A stretch of 64,000 nt of DNA from JAWKJY01 sp041393535 (GTDB lineage Bacteria; Actinomycetota; Thermoleophilia; Gaiellales; Gaiellaceae), in the NCBI GenBank assembly GCA_041393535.1, contig JAWKJY010000006.1, positions 212,006 through 276,005 of the forward strand. The letters are read 5' to 3'. Both the position numbers and the translations under genes were made by a program. The notes below the pieces were generated by a model. The model had not been told where the DNA came from. It ran no database searches and saw nothing but the letters and a program-made list of their open reading frames with translations. Positions 1-8,683 of the stretch are shown in pieces (within the stretch, counting starts at the first letter, position 1; each line of letters begins with the position of its first letter).

Positions 1-1
1 C

Positions 2-1200
2 GCCGCCGCCGCGCTCGCCGTCGCCGCCCTGACCGGGCCGTCGGCGGCACGCGCGACGGACGAGCTCTCGCTCTGGCAGAACGGGGCGCACCTGCGCGGC
101 GCCGACCTGTACCAGCGGCGCACGTACCCGGACGTGGACGGCGACGCGCTCGGGCCGGGGCCGCTCGGGCCGCCGCTGCGCCAGAAGGACTTCGACCAGC
201 TCGCGCGCCTGGGCGCGAACCTCGTCGTCCTCTCCCACCCCGGCATCTTCACGGAGGAGCCGCCGTACGTGCTCGACGAGGGCGCCGCGGCGAACCTCGA
301 CCGGCTCGTCGCGCTGGCGACGAGAGCCGACCTGTTCGTCGTGATCGCCTTCCGCACCGGGCCCGGACGCAGCGAGTTCACGTTCTTCCCCGGCCAGGCC
401 GACACGTGGTTCCCGGGCTCGCTCGTGAACGAGGCGGTCTGGTCGGACGCGGCCGCGCAGCAGGGCTGGGTCGACATGTGGCGCGCCACCGCGGAGCGCT
501 ACCGCGACCAGCCGGCGGTCGTCGGATACGAGCCGATGGTCGAGCCGAACGGGAACCAGGTGCTCGCGAACGAGTACGACCCTTCCGCGTTCGTGCGCGA
601 CCACGCCGGCCAGCTCGTCGACTGGAACCAGCTCCACCCACGGATCGCGGCTGCGATCCGCGAGGTCGACGCGCAGACGCCGCTGCTCCTGCCCTACGAG
701 GGCTGGAGCGGCTCGACTGGCTGCCGTTCCTCCAGCCGGGCGGCGACGCGAGGACCGTGGCCGTCATCCACCACTACGACCCGTTCTCGTACACGCACCA
801 GGACCCACCTGCGAGGCTCCGCTACCCGGGGCCCGTCGACGTCGACGAGGACGGCACGGTCGAACGGCTCGACAGGGCCTGGCTGCGCCGGGCTGCGCGG
901 CGCAGTCGCGACGCGCGGGCGCTCGGGCTGCCGCTCGCCGTGACCGAGCTCGGCGCGAAGCGCTGGGTGCCCGGCGCGGCCCGCTACGTCGGCGACGAGC
1001 TCGCGATCCTGGATGCGCTCGGCGTGAACAGCGCCGTCTGGTCGTGGCAGCCGTCCTGGGGCCCCACGCGCGCGCTCGACGACTTCGCCTTCCGCCACGG
1101 GCCGAAGCCGAGGAACCACAAGCCGGTGCGGAACGCGCTCGCGGCAGCGATCGCGAAGGCGTGGTCGAGGAACGAGCTGCGTCCGTCGGACGTCGGCTAG
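2..1200 (+). pseudogene. Secreted GH5-like glycoside hydrolase, 5' partial, frameshifted
   Basis: The gene enters from outside the window. The first visible residues are an Ala-rich hydrophobic stretch ending near 'SAARA', which is the end of a secretion signal. What follows resembles glycoside hydrolase family 5: the motif 'GYEPMVEPNGNQ' matches the acid/base Glu region (usually NEP), 'VIHHYDPF' is a typical GH5 core strand, and 'AVTELGAKRW' carries the likely nucleophile Glu. It would cleave beta-linked polysaccharide outside the cell. The reading frame changes near 700-712, between 'LLPYEGW' and 'RLDWLPFLQPGG' (one base lost or two gained), so the copy is either broken or misread. Its TAG stop overlaps the stop of nucS on the other strand. 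Confidence 0.72.
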
Positions 1201-1865
1201 AACAGCGTCAGGTCCGGCTCGCGCTCGCCGCGGAGCACCTGGAGGTCGACCTCGACGACGAGCATGCCGCGCGACTCCGCGAGCGTCCGCGCCTGCGGCT
1301 TGACGATCTGGGCCGCAAGCACGCCGCGGCAATCGAGCTGCTGCTCGGCCCGGAGGCGCTCGAGGTAGCGCGTCAGCTGCTCGACGGCCTCGATCGTCCC
1401 GATCCGCTTGATCTCGACCGCGACCCAGCCGTCGGACGAGTCGCGGCACATCAGGTCGACCGGTCCGATGTCGGTGTGCCACTCGCGCCGCACGAGGCGC
1501 AGGCCCGGCTCGAGCGCCTCGGGCACGTCCGCGAGGGCCTCCTGGAGGTGCTTCTCGACGCCGTCCTTCTCGAGCCCCGCGGCCTCGCCCATGTCGTGCG
1601 TGACGTCGGAGAGCACCTCGGCGATCAGGATCTCGAGCTGGTCGTCGCCCTTCAGCTTGCGCACGACGATCCGCTCGAGCGGCTCCCCGTGCTCCTCGAT
1701 CGCCGTCGGCGGCGTCATCCAGTTGAGCGGCTTGAAGCCGCCGGTGTCGGCGTGCACCATCACCGACCCGTCGGACTTGAAGACGAGCAGGCGCAGCGAC
1801 TCCGGCAGCACCGCGGTGAGGCGGCCGGTGTAGCGGACGGCGCAGCGGGCGACGACGAGCCGCAT
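1197..1865 (-). CDS. nucS: Mismatch-specific endonuclease NucS (EndoMS)
   Basis: This 222-aa protein matches NucS/EndoMS in length and sequence. The N-terminal DNA-binding half carries 'GGFKPLNWMTPPTA' (about residues 42-55). The RecB-like C-terminal nuclease half carries 'GPVDLMCRD' and 'VAVEIKRIG', which supply the catalytic Asp and Glu-x-Lys. NucS cuts both strands at G:T, G:G and T:T mismatches and replaces MutS/MutL in Actinobacteria that lack them. It starts at ATG, stands alone, and is convergent with the glycosidase upstream. Recognition is firm from the sequence, and its presence supports an actinobacterial host. Confidence 0.95.
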   Translation of the reverse strand: MRLVVARCAVRYTGRLTAVLPESLRLLVFKSDGSVMVHADTGGFKPLNWMTPPTAIEEHGEPLERIVVRKLKGDDQLEILIAEVLSDVTHDMGEAAGLEKDGVEKHLQEALADVPEALEPGLRLVRREWHTDIGPVDLMCRDSSDGWVAVEIKRIGTIEAVEQLTRYLERLRAEQQLDCRGVLAAQIVKPQARTLAESRGMLVVEVDLQVLRGEREPDLTLF

Positions 1866-1921
1866 CGGCCAGGAGGCTAGCGGGCGCTGCGGACCGCCCG
1901 CCGCGCGCTACCGTCGGCCCG

Positions 1922-2923
1922 GTGGCCCCGCTGGTCTCGATCCTCCTGCCGGTGCGCGACGGCGAGCCGTACCTCGCCGAGGCGCTCCGCTCGCTCTCGG
2001 CGCAGACGTTCGCGGACTTCGAGGCGCTCGTGGTCGACGACGGCTCGACGGACGGTTCGCTCGCGGTCGCGCGCGCGCACGCGCGCGAGGACGACCGCTT
2101 CCGGGCGCTCACCGGGCCCGCGGGCGGCATCGTCGCGGCGCTCGAGCGAGGCCGCGGCGAGGCGCGCGGCGCGTTGCTCGCGCGCATGGACGCAGACGAC
2201 GTCGCGCTCCCCGAGCGACTCGCCGTCCAGGTCGCCGCGCTCGCGGCCGAGCGCGATCTCGTCGCGTGCGGCTGCGGCGTCGAGTACTGGCCGCGCGACC
2301 GCGTGACGGATGGCGCTCGTCGCTACGAGGCCTGGCTGAACGGGCTCGTCACCGCCGAGCTGGCCGCGCGCGACGCGTTCGTCGAATGCCCGATCGCCCA
2401 CCCGGCGCTCGTCGCCCGCGCCGACGCGATCGCCGCAGTGGGCGGATGGCGCGACCCGGGCTGGCCCGAGGACCACGACCTCGTCCTGCGCCTCCGGGCG
2501 CGCGGCTGGCGCTTCCGCAACGTCGACAGCGTCCTCCTGCGCTGGCGCGACCACCCGCTGCGCCTGTCGCGCACGAGCCCGCGCTACGCCCGGGAGGCGT
2601 TCGTGCGCGGCAAGGTGCACCACCTGCGCGAGACGCTCCTCGCCGGCCGCGCCGGCGCGGTCGTCTGGGGCGCCGGGCCGGTCGGCAAGTCCTTCGCGCG
2701 CGAGCTCCAGCGCCAGGACGTCCGCGTGCTGGCCTTCGTCGAGGTCGACCCGCGCAAGCTCGGCAGGACGATCCACGGCGCACCGGTCGTCGCGGTCGAC
2801 GACGCGCCGCCGGACGGGGTCGCTCTCGGGGCCGTTGCCGGCGCGGAGGCACGCTCCCGGATCCGGGAGGCGGTCGCGACACAGGGCCGCGTCGAGGGCG
2901 TCGACTTCGTCGCCGTCGCCTGA
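1922..2923 (+). CDS. Family 2 glycosyltransferase with C-terminal Rossmann-like domain
   Basis: This 333-aa protein starts at GTG. Residues 1-230 form a GT-A fold: 'VSILLPVRDGEPYL', 'VVDDGSTDGS' for nucleotide binding, 'ARMDADDVALPERL' as the DxD metal site, and 'GWPEDHDLVLRL' as the catalytic loop. It transfers sugar from a nucleotide-sugar to a glycan or lipid acceptor, probably in envelope polysaccharide synthesis. Residues from about 236 carry a second module beginning 'AVVWGAGPVGKSF', a dinucleotide-binding-like turn, followed by 'FVEVDPRKLG'. This resembles the C-terminal domain of some bacterial GT2 proteins of unknown role. The acceptor cannot be deduced. Confidence 0.88.
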   Translation: MAPLVSILLPVRDGEPYLAEALRSLSAQTFADFEALVVDDGSTDGSLAVARAHAREDDRFRALTGPAGGIVAALERGRGEARGALLARMDADDVALPERLAVQVAALAAERDLVACGCGVEYWPRDRVTDGARRYEAWLNGLVTAELAARDAFVECPIAHPALVARADAIAAVGGWRDPGWPEDHDLVLRLRARGWRFRNVDSVLLRWRDHPLRLSRTSPRYAREAFVRGKVHHLRETLLAGRAGAVVWGAGPVGKSFARELQRQDVRVLAFVEVDPRKLGRTIHGAPVVAVDDAPPDGVALGAVAGAEARSRIREAVATQGRVEGVDFVAVA

Positions 2924-3076
2924 CGGCCCGGACGGGCGGCCTCCGCCGCAGATTCGCCGCGCAACGCCCGTCGGTTCGATCTTCGGCGATCCGTTTGCCA
3001 AAGACGGATCCCGCGACATATGGCGTCATCCTGGGCGCCGCTCGGCGACGCCCGAACCCGATCGCGGAGGTGCGTG

Positions 3077-3796
3077 ATGGACGGTCCGAGCTGGCTGGCC
3101 GAGATGGATCGCGACGGGGCGATCGAGGAGGCGGCCGCGGCCGTCGACGGGTCGACCCGACGCACGCTGCTCCGGCGGGCAGCGGCCATCGGCGGTGGCG
3201 CGATCGGCGGCGCCGCCCTGCTCGGCGCCGCGGCCGGGACGGCCGGCGCCGCGGCCGAGCCGCCGCGGGAGGCCCGCACGCTGTCCGCGACTGGCCTGCC
3301 GGCGAGCGACGTGGCGATCCTCAACTTCGCCCTGACGCTCGAGTACCTGGAGAACGCCTTCTACTACGAGGCCGAGCAGTCCGGAGCGCTCCGTGGCGAG
3401 ACGCTCCGCTTCGCGCAGGTCGTCGGGAACCACGAGCGAAGCCACGTGCTCTTCCTGGAGGGCATCCTGGGCGACAGCGCCGTGGCCCGCCCGCGGTTCG
3501 ACTTCAAGGGCACGACGCAGGAGCAGGGCGCGTTCCAGGCGACCGCCGACGTGCTCGAGAACACCGGCGTGCACGCCTACCTCGGCCAGGCCGGCCGGAT
3601 CAAGACGAAGGCCGTGCTCGCCGGTGCGGCGGCGATCCTGCCCGTCGAGGCCCGCCACGCAGCCTGGATCAGGGACATCCGCTTCTCGGGCGGCACGGAC
3701 CCCGCGTCGACGCCCGCGCCCGCGGCCTTCGAGGACGGGTTCGGCCGGCAGCAGATCCTCGACATCGTCGCGAGCACCGGCTTCATCGTGGGCTGA
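3077..3796 (+). CDS. Tat-exported ferritin-like (Ferritin_2) protein
   Basis: The ATG at 3077 follows a GGAGG at 3066-3070 with 6-nt spacing, so it is preferred to an upstream in-frame start at 3020. The product is 239 aa. 'STRRTLLRRAAAIGGG' is a twin-arginine-type export signal followed by an Ala/Gly-rich hydrophobic core. The mature part matches the ferritin-like/desiccation-associated family (PF13668). Helices carry 'ALTLEYLENAFYYEAE' and 'VVGNHERSHVLFLEG', with Glu and ExxH residues able to bind a di-iron centre. It probably acts outside the membrane in metal or oxidative stress handling; the substrate is unknown. Confidence 0.85.
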   Translation: MDGPSWLAEMDRDGAIEEAAAAVDGSTRRTLLRRAAAIGGGAIGGAALLGAAAGTAGAAAEPPREARTLSATGLPASDVAILNFALTLEYLENAFYYEAEQSGALRGETLRFAQVVGNHERSHVLFLEGILGDSAVARPRFDFKGTTQEQGAFQATADVLENTGVHAYLGQAGRIKTKAVLAGAAAILPVEARHAAWIRDIRFSGGTDPASTPAPAAFEDGFGRQQILDIVASTGFIVG

Positions 3797-3884
3797 GAAC
3801 GGCGGCCCGTGTGCTGCCCGCCGGGGCGGCGCACGGGCCCTGCCGACGGCGTTTCGCGCTCGCGCGACGGGGCATCGCTCCCGC

Positions 3885-4371
3885 ATGCCCCGTCGCGCGC
3901 ACCTCCTCGCCCTGCCCGTCCTGGTCGCCGCGAGCGCGATCGCCGGCGCGTGCGGCGGGGACGACTCGCCCGAGGCTCCCGGCGAGGCCGTCGCGCTCTC
4001 CCTCGAGTCGAACGGAATCGCCGGGGGCCTCGTCCGCCTGGAACCGGTCGACGACGCCGCCACGCGGATCACCGTCGGCGGCGCCAGCGACGGGGGCCCG
4101 GCTTCGGGTGGGGAGAAGCCCCTGCACCTGCACGAAGCGACGTGCGCCGAGAACGCCGAGATGGGCTGGTCGCGCATCGTCGCGACGCTCGAGCCGGCCA
4201 CGGCCGATGACCGCTCCGTGATCGTCGACGTGCCGTCGAGCGGCTACTCGCGGACGACCACTCGCTCGACCTCCACCTGCCCCGTCGCGGCGGCGGCCCC
4301 GACGATCCCGGCACGGAGGCCGCTGGTCGAGGCGTGCGCCGACATCCGTCCCAACTGGAGCAGCTGTGTTC
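3885..4371 (+). pseudogene. Small lipoprotein (frameshifted)
   Basis: The ATG at 3885 opens a signal peptide with a lipobox-like 'AIAGAC' followed by 'GGDD', typical of a lipid-anchored secreted protein. The mature part contains 'GGEKPLHLHEATCAE' and reads clearly to about 4235. After that, coherent sequence ('DDHSLDLHLPRRGGG', then 'ACADIRPNWSSC') appears only by changing frame twice. The pattern of two cysteines and 'HLHEATC' recalls small actinobacterial lipoproteins with a CHRD-like fold, but I do not recognise the family with certainty. It ends next to the decayed prophage junction, and the stop is not resolved. Confidence 0.55.
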
Positions 4372-4398
4372 CTGGCCGCCCGCGTCACGGGCGGCCGG
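4372..4398. terminator. Hairpin, degenerate copy of the tRNA-His terminator
   Basis: CTGGCCGCCCG, a 5-nt loop, then CGGGCGGCCGG form an 11-bp stem with one mismatch. A closely similar hairpin lies at 43880-43908 just downstream of tRNA-His. The copy here stands in the same position relative to the 21-bp repeat at 4434-4454, consistent with the original tRNA-His terminator displaced by prophage integration. Confidence 0.55.
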
Positions 4399-4433
4399 AA
4401 TCGCCGGGCTCACGAGGCAACAGGCAACCTGAA

Positions 4434-4454
4434 CCCCGACAACCGGGACCACAA
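4434..4454 (-). repeat. Left prophage attachment core (tRNA-His fragment)
   Basis: This is a 21-base perfect match to 43951-43971, which is the anticodon-arm to T-arm part of tRNA-His. To its left, the expected acceptor-stem half of the tRNA is recognisable only as a weak match before the similar hairpin at 4372-4398. That fits an attL whose displaced tRNA 3' end has drifted because the prophage supplies a working replacement. Confidence 0.7.
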
Positions 4455-4599
4455 GCCGGATCGGCCCCATCACCCCGCTCCCCGCACGTCTGGAAATGCG
4501 GCGAGCAGGGACAACGCCGCGGCAGGCTTCGCGCGACCTGGCTCGACCCGGCAGCGCCGGAGTCGAGGTGTGCGGTCCCTGTGCGGTTCAGGCACCCTC

Positions 4600-5060
4600 G
4601 CCGCCAGACGCTCGCGGTCGGGCCGTCGGCGTCCGCCGCGACGCTCGCCGACGTCGAACGTGGTCGCGGCCGAGCTCGCCGGCCCGACCGTCGTCGAGTG
4701 CGTCCTCGACGAGGACTGGCCCACCCGCTTCCCGAGCGTCCCGACCGCGATCGGGCTCGGCGCGCCCGCCTCGCGCCCTGCGCGAACCGATCTGCTCCGG
4801 CCTGACCGACCCCGCTCGCCCATCCGGGCCTGGGCCGTTCGCGCTCGCACACGAGCTGTGGCACGCCCGCGGCGAGTGGGACGAAGGCACGGCGTCATGC
4901 CTCGCCCTCGGCGACGTCCGCCGCATCGCGCGCGCGACCGGATCCACCCCGCGCGAGGCGCGGCGCTCCTGAGTGGCGCTCGATCGGCCTCTACTCGCTC
5001 CCTGCCGGACAGCCACCGCGCCGCCGGCGGCTGCCACTACGTGCGCGACGCCAGGCAGAA
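4600..5060 (+). pseudogene. Fragment with HExxH motif, metallopeptidase-like
   Basis: Protein-like sequence appears in pieces in different frames. 'GPTVVECVLDEDWPTRF' (about 4681-4731) is followed in another frame by 'FALAHELWHARGEWDEGTA' (about 4838-4894), then 'CLALGDVRRIARATG'. 'HELWH' is an HExxH zinc-binding motif. The downstream Glu and Cys recall small actinobacterial proteins of the form AHE-x-x-H-x-RG-x-x-(D/N)E-(G/A)-T-x-C. I cannot name the family. Start and stop are not resolved. It lies just inside the left prophage end and could be a moron gene or displaced host sequence. Confidence 0.4.
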
Positions 5061-5108
5061 CCTGCGAGGCCGCGCCTCGCGGCCGGGCGTCGAGGATCGC
5101 CACGGAAC

Positions 5109-5145
5109 GGGCGGCCCGGCTCTGAGCAAGGGGACCGGGCCGCCC
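5109..5145. terminator. Strong GC hairpin between convergent genes
   Basis: GGGCGGCCCGG at 5109-5119 pairs perfectly with CCGGGCCGCCC at 5135-5145 around a 15-nt loop. It lies between the rightward fragment ending near 5060 and the leftward gene ending at 5254, where a bidirectional terminator would be expected. It has no T-tract. Confidence 0.55.
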
Positions 5146-5253
5146 GCTTCCCTCCGCCCGGGGCAGGGTGGAACCAGGCGGCGGCCCATCATGGCACGGA
5201 CGTCGTGCGAAGAGCAACGGCGGCGAGGAGGTCGTGCAGCCGAGCCGAGACGG

Positions 5254-5874
5254 TTAGGCGTCGTCGCCCGTGAAGTCGACCCGCGAGATCCAGACGGTGT
5301 GCGCGCGCTCACCGTGGCGATGATGAGCGCCCTACCGTCCGCAGCGTCGGCGGCCGCGACCCAGAAGGCACGACGAAACCAACCCGGAGAGAGGTGGATG
5401 TGCGCGAACCGTCCGGGGCGCTCTTTCCCGACGACGAACACGACCGCGTCCGGGTCATGCCCGATGCGATCCTCGTCGCAGACGTCCGCCCGCCCGGACG
5501 ATGGGGCACCGCCCATCCGGGGTCGCCCTCGGGGTACTCGATGAACGTCTGATCTTCGCCGTCGACGACGCGGGTCACGACCTCGCCGTGCTCGCTGGTC
5601 GACCACGCGCCGCAGGAGACCGCGACGTGCTCGCTTCACCCTGCAGCTCCGCGAGCACGTCGTCGAACCGTCAGCCTGGTCGGGTCGGCGTCCACGGTCA
5701 GAGGTGGCTCGATCCAGAGGACGTCGACGTGCTGCCTGCACTTCGGGCAGACGTAGCCGTCGCGCGTCTCGACCGTCAGGACGGGTCGCGGTGGTTCCGC
5801 CAGACGCGGATCCGGTAGAGCTCGATCGGTCCTTCGCAGACCGGCGGCTTCCGCTGCTCGGGCGCGGTGAGCAT
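5254..5874 (-). pseudogene. Hypothetical protein with zinc-ribbon motif (frameshifted)
   Basis: From the ATG at 5874 the product reads 'MLTAPEQRKPPVCEGPIEL' and then, in changing frames, 'DGYVCPKCRQHVDVLWIEP', 'GEDQTFIEYPEGDPGWAV', 'DAVVFVVGKERPGRFAHI' and a C-terminus 'WISRVDFTGDDA' before TAA at 5254-5256. At least four indels are needed in about 620 bases. CPKC suggests a metal-binding knuckle. I do not recognise the family. It is the last leftward gene of the prophage late region, downstream of the lysis genes. Confidence 0.45.
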
Positions 5875-5893
5875 GCGCTGAGTCTATGCCTGG

Positions 5894-6085
5894 TCAGAGC
5901 AGGATGCGGAGTGCGGTCTCGGGGCTGCAGCCGACCTGATGAGCTCGTCGACCTGGTGCCAGTCGATCGATCGGTTCGCGGCGAGCTCGGTCGCGCGTTC
6001 GAGCTCGAAGCCGAGGTCGAGGAAGCGGAGGAGCCGCCAGTCCTCGACCTCGTCGACGGAGGGATCAGGGAGGCGCGTCGTCCAC
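5894..6085 (-). CDS. Small conserved phage-type protein
   Basis: A short leftward gene ends at TGA 5894-5896. It encodes 'VEDWRLLRFLDLGFELERA' then 'SIDWHQVDELIRSGCSPET' and 'ALRILL' at the C-terminus. This is the pattern of a small helical protein common in actinobacterial prophages, with a weak HTH-like 'GCSPETALRIL' tail. GTG at 6085 is a plausible start but needs one indel near 6070. The function is unknown. Confidence 0.45.
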
Positions 6086-6094
6086 GGCTGTCCC

Positions 6095-6262
6095 GGAGCG
6101 CCTTATCGGCGGCGACGAGCGCCGCTGTGACGCCGGCGATGATCGCGGCGGCCCAGGGGCTGTCGCCGGCGCTCGCGCGCGTTGGGGCTCGCCGCGGCGG
6201 CGATCCTGAGCGCGACGAGGTGCGCGGCGAGCGTGCGCAGGGCGCGCTGCAGGATGCGGCGG
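6095..6262 (-). pseudogene. Possible small holin-like membrane protein
   Basis: Two coding-looking pieces in adjacent frames, 'ALRTLAAHLVALRIAAAASP' and 'SPWAAAIIAGVTAALVAADK', would together form a short protein with two hydrophobic segments just downstream of the endolysin, a usual holin position. No clear start codon or ribosome binding site is visible, and one frame change is needed. It may not be a gene. Confidence 0.28.
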
Positions 6263-6269
6263 CGCGCGA

Positions 6270-7053
6270 TTACTTCCTGCCGCCCGCGCTGGGGCGGATG
6301 ACGATCCGCTTCAGGTTGCGAGGGCGCTGCTTGACCCACCGCTTCACGCGGGTCCAGCGCCAGCCGCGGCCGACGACCTTCGCGTTCTTGCCGGTGCCGA
6401 CGACGACGTCGAACAGCGGCGCAGGCGGCGCGGCGTCCGGCCTCGATCGTGGCGACGCCGGGGACGGTGATGAACGCCTGGATCTGGCGGAGCTCGCGGC
6501 CGCGCAGCATCACCTGGCCGCCGTTGGAGTCGTTCCCGACGGCGGTGTTCCCCTCGACGCAGACGTACTCCCAGCTGCGGTGCATGGTCTCGAGCCAGGT
6601 GAGGACGGCGCTCGTCGACGCGAGCCCGAGCTTCTTCTGGAGCGCGTCGAGGACGATCCGTGGGGGCCGGTGGCCACGGCGGCTGACGACCATGCCGGTG
6701 TGGTCGGGCCAGTCGCCCTGGCCGGGCCCGTCGAGCTTGTCCCAGTCGAACTCGACGACGTCGCCGGGCCAGCCCGCGGCGGCGGCCGGGCGCTCCCATC
6801 CGAGCCCTCTGGCCCAGCGGCGGAACTCGCCGCAGCTCGCGGTCGTGTACGCGAGCGGGTGGCCGACCTCGCGGAAGGCGCACTGGACGACGGCCTTGCA
6901 CCAGGCCCAGCCGGTCGGGATCGTGCGGGCGAGCGCGCACGCGGCCTGGTAGAAGCTGACGCGGACGCCGGTGTTCGAGTTCGGCGGGTGCTCCTTCGCG
7001 CCGACCTCGCCGATCATCCAGACGAGCGCGAGCACCCTGACGGGCACGTCCAT
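6270..7053 (-). CDS. Endolysin, CHAP-domain peptidoglycan hydrolase
   Basis: The protein starts at ATG 7053. A CHAP-type cysteine peptidase/amidase domain is suggested by 'TGWAWCKAVVQCAFREV' (catalytic Cys), 'PGDVVEFDWDKLDGPG', 'DHTGMVV' (catalytic His) and 'CVEGNTAVGNDSNGGQVM'. It cleaves peptidoglycan to release virions. After 'VPGVATIEA' the frame changes near 6437. The continuing frame gives a basic tail rich in Arg/Lys ending 'RPSAGGRK', probably for cell-wall binding. Two tiny membrane proteins follow upstream in the same strand order, so this is the lysis module. Confidence 0.8.
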
Positions 7054-7074
7054 GCGGGCCTCCTTCGGGTCGGG

Positions 7075-7161
7075 TTACGCGAGCCGCGCGAGCAGCTCGG
7101 ACAGGTACGGGACGGCGAAGCCGACGCCCATCAGCGCGACGAGGCCGCGGTTGCGGGTCAC
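7075..7161 (-). CDS. 28-aa single-span membrane peptide
   Basis: GTG at 7161 overlaps the TGA of the preceding membrane gene (GTGA), so translation is likely coupled. The product is 28 aa with one hydrophobic segment, 'GLVALMGVGFAVPYLSELLA'. Its position between a two-span membrane protein and the CHAP endolysin suggests a holin partner or lysis regulator. The role is inferred from context only. Confidence 0.5.
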   Translation of the reverse strand: MTRNRGLVALMGVGFAVPYLSELLARLA

Positions 7162-7337
7162 GGCTTCGACCAGCCCTTCAGCGCGGCGAGGATCAGCGCG
7201 ACGCCGGCGCCGACGAGCTCGGGCCGCTGCAGCGACGCGTGCGTCGACTCCCAGAGCAGCAGGGTGGCTCCGACCGCGAGCGCGGTCCAGCGTCCGGGGC
7301 CCCAGGGTGGTGGGCCGGAGCGGGGCGGTGTCGTCAC
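7158..7337 (-). CDS. Putative holin, two-span membrane protein
   Basis: This 59-aa product has a Pro-rich N-terminus followed by two hydrophobic segments, 'TALAVGATLLLW' and 'LVGAGVALILAALKGW', joined by a short loop: the size and topology of a class II holin. It lies two genes upstream of the endolysin and downstream of the tail genes. The GTG start at 7337 lacks an obvious ribosome binding site. Holin is inferred from topology and position. Confidence 0.6.
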   Translation of the reverse strand: MTTPPRSGPPPWGPGRWTALAVGATLLLWESTHASLQRPELVGAGVALILAALKGWSKP

Positions 7338-7354
7338 GCAAGGAGGCTCTGGGG

Positions 7355-7564
7355 TCAGGCCCAGGTGGGGACGGTGCGGGTGCCGTCCTGGGCGAACCGT
7401 TCGATCCCGTAGCTGCCGTCGGAGAGGCGGCCGATCCGGACGCGGACGCCGCGGCGGGCGTCGAGGTCGTCGCGGGGGCCGTAGACGGCGATCGAGTCGG
7501 GCGAGTTGCGTTCGAGCGCGCTGACGCGCCGCTCGAGCTCGGCGAGGAGGTGCCCGGGATCCAC
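7355..7564 (-). CDS. Small tail-associated protein
   Basis: This 69-aa protein starts at GTG 7564, a few bases after the tail gene stop. The N-terminus 'DPGHLLAELERRVSALER' is a short coiled coil. The remainder, 'RRGVRVRIGRLSDGSYGIE', is a compact beta-type repeat seen in small proteins that follow tail genes in actinobacterial siphoviruses. It may help tail-tip or fibre trimerisation. The exact role is unknown. Confidence 0.6.
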   Translation of the reverse strand: MDPGHLLAELERRVSALERNSPDSIAVYGPRDDLDARRGVRVRIGRLSDGSYGIERFAQDGTRTVPTWA

Positions 7565-7570
7565 GGGGGT

Positions 7571-8680
7571 TCAGGTGTCGCGGCTGGTGACGAGCGCGGT
7601 GAGGCGTTCGGTACCGTCGTCGTCGAGTGCGAGGTCGAAGCCGTAGATGCGCTGGAGCGCGGCGGGGGAGCCGCCGCGGAGGCGGCTGCCGGCGCGGACG
7701 GTGACGAGGTCGCCGACGTCGAAGTGCGTCCATGGCTGGACGCGCATGGCGGCGTCGGGGACGGCGGTGACGACGGGGCGGCCGTCGCTGCGTTGCGCGA
7801 GCTCCTCCTCGACGAGCCCGGCGAGCATGCCGAGGCTGGTGACGGCGTTGTAGGAGGGCGAGACCTCCCAGACGCCGATCTCCTGCTCGAGCGGGCCGTT
7901 GCTGGCGGTCGCGATCAGTCGGTCGCCGGCGCTGCCGGTCGAGGCGACGCCGACGACGCGTGTTGCGGCGGCGCTTGCGCTCTCCGCCCGGGTGATCTGC
8001 TGGACGTTGCCGGGCGGGGAGTCCCAGCCGAAGAAGACGTCGCTGCGAGTGGTGCCGCGCCGCTGGAGGCAGTGGAGGCGGCCGAGCACGCCGTCTGTCC
8101 GGTCGAGCGGCTCGACGTACAGGTCGAAGCTCGGGTTGGCGTCGAGCAGGTCGCGGATGCAGTCCCAGATCGGGCGCTGCTCGAAGCGGACGGTGCGCGC
8201 GATCGCGGGCTCGAAGCTGCCGCCGTCGGTGGTGAGGCCGGTGGCGCCGACCTCGTTGGCGACGTCGACGAGGTCGCGGACGATCGTGGCGGCGTCGGTG
8301 TCGGTGCGCTCGAACACGTAGCCGGTCTCCGGGGTGCCGCAGAGGCGGGTCTCGAGCCGCTTCAACGGGTCGTAGGCGACGGCGGTCGTCCAGGCGTCGG
8401 TCGCGGCGCCGTCGTCGGCGAGATCCCAGACGATCCCGGCGAAGCGGAGCACGAACAGGCTGGTGCCGTCGGCCTGGTGCTCCTGCCGGTACGCCTTGAC
8501 GGTGCGGCGGATCTTCGTCAGGCGCGGGTGCCCGTCGACGTGCAGGGCGGCGACGTCGGTGTGGTCTGCGGGGACGCGGAACGTGAACGAGGACGGCTGG
8601 TTGAGCCGGAACGTGAACGAGCGGTCGCGGGAGAACGGGCCGAGCAGCGTGATCGGGTTGCCGAGCCGGTCGCAGAGCAT
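7571..8680 (-). CDS. Minor tail protein, Gp37-like tail hub
   Basis: This 369-aa protein resembles the siphovirus Gp37-like/tail-hub family of actinophages. The N-terminus 'NPITLLGPFSRDRSFTFRL' is followed by a beta-rich core, then 'VRFEQRPIWDCIRDLL' and 'VFFGWDSPPGNVQQITRAE'. Near the C-terminus, 'WTHFDVGDLVTVRAGS' matches the end module of this family. It should sit at the tail tip and connect the tube to receptor-binding parts. Genes on both sides are tail genes on the same strand. Confidence 0.75.
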   Translation of the reverse strand: MLCDRLGNPITLLGPFSRDRSFTFRLNQPSSFTFRVPADHTDVAALHVDGHPRLTKIRRTVKAYRQEHQADGTSLFVLRFAGIVWDLADDGAATDAWTTAVAYDPLKRLETRLCGTPETGYVFERTDTDAATIVRDLVDVANEVGATGLTTDGGSFEPAIARTVRFEQRPIWDCIRDLLDANPSFDLYVEPLDRTDGVLGRLHCLQRRGTTRSDVFFGWDSPPGNVQQITRAESASAAATRVVGVASTGSAGDRLIATASNGPLEQEIGVWEVSPSYNAVTSLGMLAGLVEEELAQRSDGRPVVTAVPDAAMRVQPWTHFDVGDLVTVRAGSRLRGGSPAALQRIYGFDLALDDDGTERLTALVTSRDT

Positions 8681-8683
8681 CGG

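Noticed and set aside
694..2187. Very long minus-strand open frame across the glycosidase, nucS and glycosyltransferase
   Set aside because: It is Arg/Ala/Pro-rich low-complexity translation opposite or out of frame with genes that have clear families. High GC keeps such shadow frames open throughout the window.
4366..5544. Single 392-codon plus-strand gene at the left prophage end
   Set aside because: Only short stretches look like protein and they are in other frames. The frame crosses a strong hairpin and a minus-strand gene.
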